From Anderseniella sp. (lineage in GTDB: Bacteria > Pseudomonadota > Alphaproteobacteria > Rhizobiales > Aestuariivirgaceae), in assembly GCA_013041995.1 (NCBI GenBank), contig JABDRA010000171.1, positions 1 through 9,396 of the forward strand: a DNA stretch of 9,396 nucleotides. Reading direction: 5' to 3'. A model generated the notes under the pieces. The model did not search any database. It was not told the DNA's origin and worked only from the letters and a program-made list of their open reading frames with translations. How positions within the stretch are numbered: position 1 is the first letter of the stretch; each line of letters starts with the position of its first letter. Below are positions 6,318 to 9,396 of this stretch, piece by piece. The position numbers and the translations under genes are program-made.

Positions 6318-9300
6318 CCGGCAAACCTTACAGACTGCCCGAAACAGCCGCCAAAGGCTCGCGCATTGACCGTTCAAAGCAGATCTCTTTCAGCTTTGAC
6401 GGCGCCAGAATGACCGGTTTTGCCGGCGACACGGTCGCATCTGCAGTTCTGGCGAGCGGACGCAAGGTGATGGGCCGCAGCTTCAAGTACCATCGTCCGC
6501 GCGGCCTGATCGGGCTGGGGTCGGAAGAGATGAACGCGCTGATCGGCGTGGGCGAAGGCGGCCGCAGGGAACCGAACCTCAGGGCGACCCAGGTCGAGCT
6601 TTATGACGGCCTGACCGCGACCAGCCAGAACCGCTGGCCGAGCCTGGATTTTGACATCGGCATCATCAACAACAAATTCTCCCGGTTTCTGCCCGGCGGC
6701 TTCTACTACAAGACATTCATGTGGCCACGCAGCTTCTGGGAGAAAGTCTATGAGCCGTTTATCCGCAATGCGGCCGGCCTTGGCGAAGCAGCAGGCGAAC
6801 ACGACCCCGATACTTACGAGCAAATGCATGTCCATGTGGATGTGCTGGTCGTCGGCGGCGGCGTGTCAGGCATTGCAGCGGCTCATGCGGCTGCTGCGTC
6901 CGGCAAACGGGTCATGCTGGCAGACGAGAACCCGGTACTTGGCGGGGTGGCCGATATCTCGGCCGGCGATATCGATGGTATCAGCCAGACGGACTGGGTT
7001 GCCGCACGCCAGGCCGAATTTGAAGAATCCGGCAATTGCCATGTGCTGACCCGCACCACCGTGGTCGGGCATTATCACCACAACTATGTGCTTGCGGCGG
7101 AACGGGTTTGTGATCACGACCCAGACCTGCTGGCCCGGGGCGCTCCGCGCCACCGGCTGTGGAAAATCCGCGCCGGCCAGGTCATCGTGGCGTCCGGCGC
7201 ACTGGAGCGCCCGATTGCATTTGCCAACAATGACAGACCCGGCATCATGATGGCCTCTGCGGCCCGTGGCATGGTAGAGCGCTATGGAACATCGCCAGGC
7301 ATGAATGGCGTTATTTTCACCAACAATGACGATGGCTACCTGACGGCCCTGAAACTGCATGAGGCCGGCGTCGCGGTCAGCCGCATCATTGATGTGCGCA
7401 AGGATGTACCTTCCGCATTGGCCGACGCAGCACGTAATGCAGGCCTCAACGTGCAGGCTGGTGCGGCCATAGCCGGTGTTGAAACAACTTCCGGTGGCAA
7501 ACAGATCACCGCAGTCAAGATCGCTCCCTATGCAATCGGCCGCGGCCGGGTAGTCAATGAAGAACGGGTCGACTGTGACTTCGTTGCCGTGTCCGGCGGG
7601 TACAATCCGGTGGTGCATTTGTGGTGCCACAATGGCGGCAAGCTCCGCTTCGATGATGACATTCAAAGCTTCCGCCCCGACCGGCACGGTGACCTGATCA
7701 CGGTGGTCGGCAGCGCCAATGGCAACTTTGACCTGAAGGCCTGCGTTGAAGAAGGTTTCGCCGGTGGTGAAACCGCCGCCAGGGCGCTCGGCGGCAAAGC
7801 GGCAAAACCTGTGAAGAAGCCTTTGGTCAAAGCCCACAGCGCCGGACCCATCCAGCCGATCTGGTTTGCGCCTGCCACCGGCAGCTATAATGAGGGCAAC
7901 AAGCACTTCATCGATTTCCAGAACGATGTGACAGCAGCCGACCTGGAGCTTGCGCAGCGCGAAGGTTACGAGTCTGTCGAGCACACCAAGCGCTACACAA
8001 CCCTTGGCATGGCGACGGATCAGGGCAAGACTTCCAACATCAACGGTCTCGGCGTCATCTCCGATGCAACCGGCAAGCGAATACCCGAAATCGGCACGAC
8101 GACCTTTCGCCCGCCTTATACGCCCTACTCGTTCGGCGCCATTGCCGGCACCAAGAAGGGCGAACTGTTCCTGCCGGTGCGCCGTACCGCGATCTATGAC
8201 TGGCACAAACAACAAGGTGCGGCCTGGGAGCCGGTAGGTCAGTGGCGGCGGGCCTATTGCTATCCTCAGGCAGGCGAAACCAGACAGGAAGCCATCAACC
8301 GGGAAATTCTGGCGGTACGCGAGAAGGTCGGCCTGCTCGATGCATCGACCCTCGGCAAGATCGAGATCAAGGGGCCGGATGCAGCCAAGCTGCTCGACCT
8401 TGTCTACACCAACATGTTCTCGACGCTGAAAGTCGGCAAGGCGCGCTATGGCCTGATGATGAGCGAAATGGGCTTTCTGATGGACGATGGCGTAACGGTT
8501 CGCCTGGGCGAAGACCATTACCTCATGCACACGACATCGGGCGGTGCCGACAACATTGTGGCGTGGCTGGAAGAATGGCTGCAGACCGAGTGGACATCGC
8601 TGAAAGTATTTGTAACGTCAGTGACCGAGCAATGGTCGCAATTTGCCATAGCCGGGCCAAAAGCGCGCACGGTGCTCGACAAGCTCGACAGTGACATTGA
8701 CCTGTCACCTGAAGCTTTCGAGTTCATGAGTTATCGCGAAGGCACGCTGGCGGGATATCCGGTGCGGGTGTTCCGGATCAGCTTTTCCGGTGAGCTGTCC
8801 TACGAAATCGCCACACCGACGGGATATGGACGCGGTCTTTGGGATGTGCTGATGCAGGCCGGCGAGAGCGAGGGCATAACGCCCTACGGTACCGAAGCGC
8901 TCCACGTCCTGCGCGCTGAAAAAGGCTTCATTGTCATCGGGGATGAAACCGACGGCACTGTCACACCGCATGATGTCGGCATGAGCTGGGCCGTGTCGAA
9001 GAAAAAAGCTGACTTCATCGGCAAGCGGTCGCTGGATCAGGCATTCTTGGCATCCGAAGGCCGCAAGCAACTGGTCGGATTGCTGACCACAGATCCGCAG
9101 GAAGTGTTGCCCGACGGTGCCTACGCGGTCGAGGCCTTTAAATCTGCGCCGCCGATGAAGATGATCGGGCACGTGACGTCGAGCTATTTCAGCCCCACCT
9201 TGCAGCGCTCCATCGCCATGGCGCTGATCGAAGGTGGCCAGGACAAGATGGGGGAAACGATCTTGTTCCCCCTGGAGGCCGGCAAGACCGTGGAGGCGGT

Positions 9301-9352
9301 AATTTCGTCTCCCGTGTTCCTCGATGCAGAAGGAAAACGCCAGAATGTCTGA
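6314..9352 (+). CDS. soxA: Sarcosine oxidase subunit alpha
   Basis: Largest subunit (1012 aa, typical about 1000) of heterotetrameric sarcosine oxidase; it binds NAD+, shares the covalent FMN with SoxB and carries the folate-dependent module that converts the released one-carbon unit to 5,10-methylene-THF. Domains in order: an N-terminal Fer2-like fold (about 20-100, GFAGDTVASAVLASG) lacking all cysteines, so no Fe-S cluster, as usual for SoxA. Next is a Rossmann domain with VVGGGVSG at 179-186 and acidic Glu205, then VIVASGALERP and FVAVSGGYNPVVHLW. A middle domain carries the family motif RYTTLGMATDQGKTSN. A GcvT-like aminomethyltransferase module runs from about 655 to the end, with REKVGLLDAST and FSGELSYEI (824-832). 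It overlaps soxD by 4 nt and soxG by 8 nt. A 554-codon open frame on the opposite strand is a shadow. Confidence 0.97.
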   Translation: MTGKPYRLPETAAKGSRIDRSKQISFSFDGARMTGFAGDTVASAVLASGRKVMGRSFKYHRPRGLIGLGSEEMNALIGVGEGGRREPNLRATQVELYDGLTATSQNRWPSLDFDIGIINNKFSRFLPGGFYYKTFMWPRSFWEKVYEPFIRNAAGLGEAAGEHDPDTYEQMHVHVDVLVVGGGVSGIAAAHAAAASGKRVMLADENPVLGGVADISAGDIDGISQTDWVAARQAEFEESGNCHVLTRTTVVGHYHHNYVLAAERVCDHDPDLLARGAPRHRLWKIRAGQVIVASGALERPIAFANNDRPGIMMASAARGMVERYGTSPGMNGVIFTNNDDGYLTALKLHEAGVAVSRIIDVRKDVPSALADAARNAGLNVQAGAAIAGVETTSGGKQITAVKIAPYAIGRGRVVNEERVDCDFVAVSGGYNPVVHLWCHNGGKLRFDDDIQSFRPDRHGDLITVVGSANGNFDLKACVEEGFAGGETAARALGGKAAKPVKKPLVKAHSAGPIQPIWFAPATGSYNEGNKHFIDFQNDVTAADLELAQREGYESVEHTKRYTTLGMATDQGKTSNINGLGVISDATGKRIPEIGTTTFRPPYTPYSFGAIAGTKKGELFLPVRRTAIYDWHKQQGAAWEPVGQWRRAYCYPQAGETRQEAINREILAVREKVGLLDASTLGKIEIKGPDAAKLLDLVYTNMFSTLKVGKARYGLMMSEMGFLMDDGVTVRLGEDHYLMHTTSGGADNIVAWLEEWLQTEWTSLKVFVTSVTEQWSQFAIAGPKARTVLDKLDSDIDLSPEAFEFMSYREGTLAGYPVRVFRISFSGELSYEIATPTGYGRGLWDVLMQAGESEGITPYGTEALHVLRAEKGFIVIGDETDGTVTPHDVGMSWAVSKKKADFIGKRSLDQAFLASEGRKQLVGLLTTDPQEVLPDGAYAVEAFKSAPPMKMIGHVTSSYFSPTLQRSIAMALIEGGQDKMGETILFPLEAGKTVEAVISSPVFLDAEGKRQNV
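9330..9335 (+). promoter_or_regulatory. Ribosome binding site of soxG
   Basis: AAGGAA within the last codons of soxA lies 9 nt upstream of the ATG at 9345 and supports soxG initiating inside soxA. Confidence 0.6.
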
Positions 9353-9396
9353 AGCAGTTTACACCAGCCCGCTGGCACATCTTGAGGACACTCGTG
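9345..9396 (+). CDS. soxG: Sarcosine oxidase subunit gamma (partial, 5' end only)
   Basis: Only 17 full codons are present (MSEAVYTSPLAHLEDTR) before the right edge. The opening resembles the usual SoxG N-terminus (a short acidic lead, then SPL), and its position directly after soxA, overlapping by 8 nt, is the canonical place for soxG. Gamma is the remaining small subunit of the heterotetramer and resembles a GcvT-type fold. The identification rests mainly on gene order, so a check of the sequence beyond the window is the decisive test. Confidence 0.85.
   Translation, partial: MSEAVYTSPLAHLEDTR

Noticed and set aside
6866..8530. 554-codon open frame on the minus strand inside soxA
   Set aside because: It lies wholly opposite soxA, whose protein has clear domain motifs throughout. 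The predicted product is rich in His/Cys/Arg with no recognisable fold, as expected for an antisense shadow in GC-rich DNA.
1..9396. Mobile element, CRISPR array, tRNA or rRNA, or a novel defence-like system
   Set aside because: No transposase, long inverted repeat, regularly spaced repeat or RNA-gene signature was seen. Nearly every base is covered by recognisable ccm, hydrolase or sox genes.

Overview
The window holds two oppositely oriented, well-known gene clusters from what looks like an alphaproteobacterium. That reading rests on high G+C, the ccmI-ccmE-ccmF-ccmH order (rhizobial cycHJKL) and the soxB-soxD-soxA-soxG order typical of this class. A member of Hyphomicrobiales or a marine relative is plausible, but the sequence alone does not fix the genus.

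Left part (1-4421, minus strand): a compact cytochrome c maturation (System I) operon, transcribed right to left as ccmI, ccmE, ccmF, ccmH. A partial gene for the alpha/beta-hydrolase half of the hydrolase/OsmC family follows 24 nt after ccmH and runs off the left edge. CcmE carries heme covalently, CcmF transfers it to apocytochrome, and CcmH with CcmI delivers the reduced apocytochrome. ccmA, B, C, D and G are not here; in rhizobia-like genomes they usually sit at another locus.

Middle (4422-4624): a divergent intergenic region of about 200 bp serving both operons. It contains an AT-rich patch with an imperfect dyad and a weak candidate sigma-70 promoter facing the sox genes.

Right part (4625-9396, plus strand): a heterotetrameric sarcosine oxidase operon, soxB (beta), soxD (delta), soxA (alpha) and the first 17 codons of soxG (gamma). 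Genes are translationally coupled: a 10-nt gap B/D, a 4-nt ATGA overlap D/A and an 8-nt overlap A/G. The enzyme oxidatively demethylates sarcosine to glycine, passes the one-carbon unit to tetrahydrofolate as 5,10-methylene-THF and releases H2O2. It is the last demethylation step of glycine betaine/choline catabolism.

I found no mobile element, RNA gene, CRISPR array or undescribed system. The points most worth a second look are small. SoxD has a Cys where the structurally characterised delta subunit has a zinc-ligand His, plus a Lys/Ala-rich basic tail. CcmI has a three-copy 11-residue tandem repeat. The intergenic region has a possible operator dyad.
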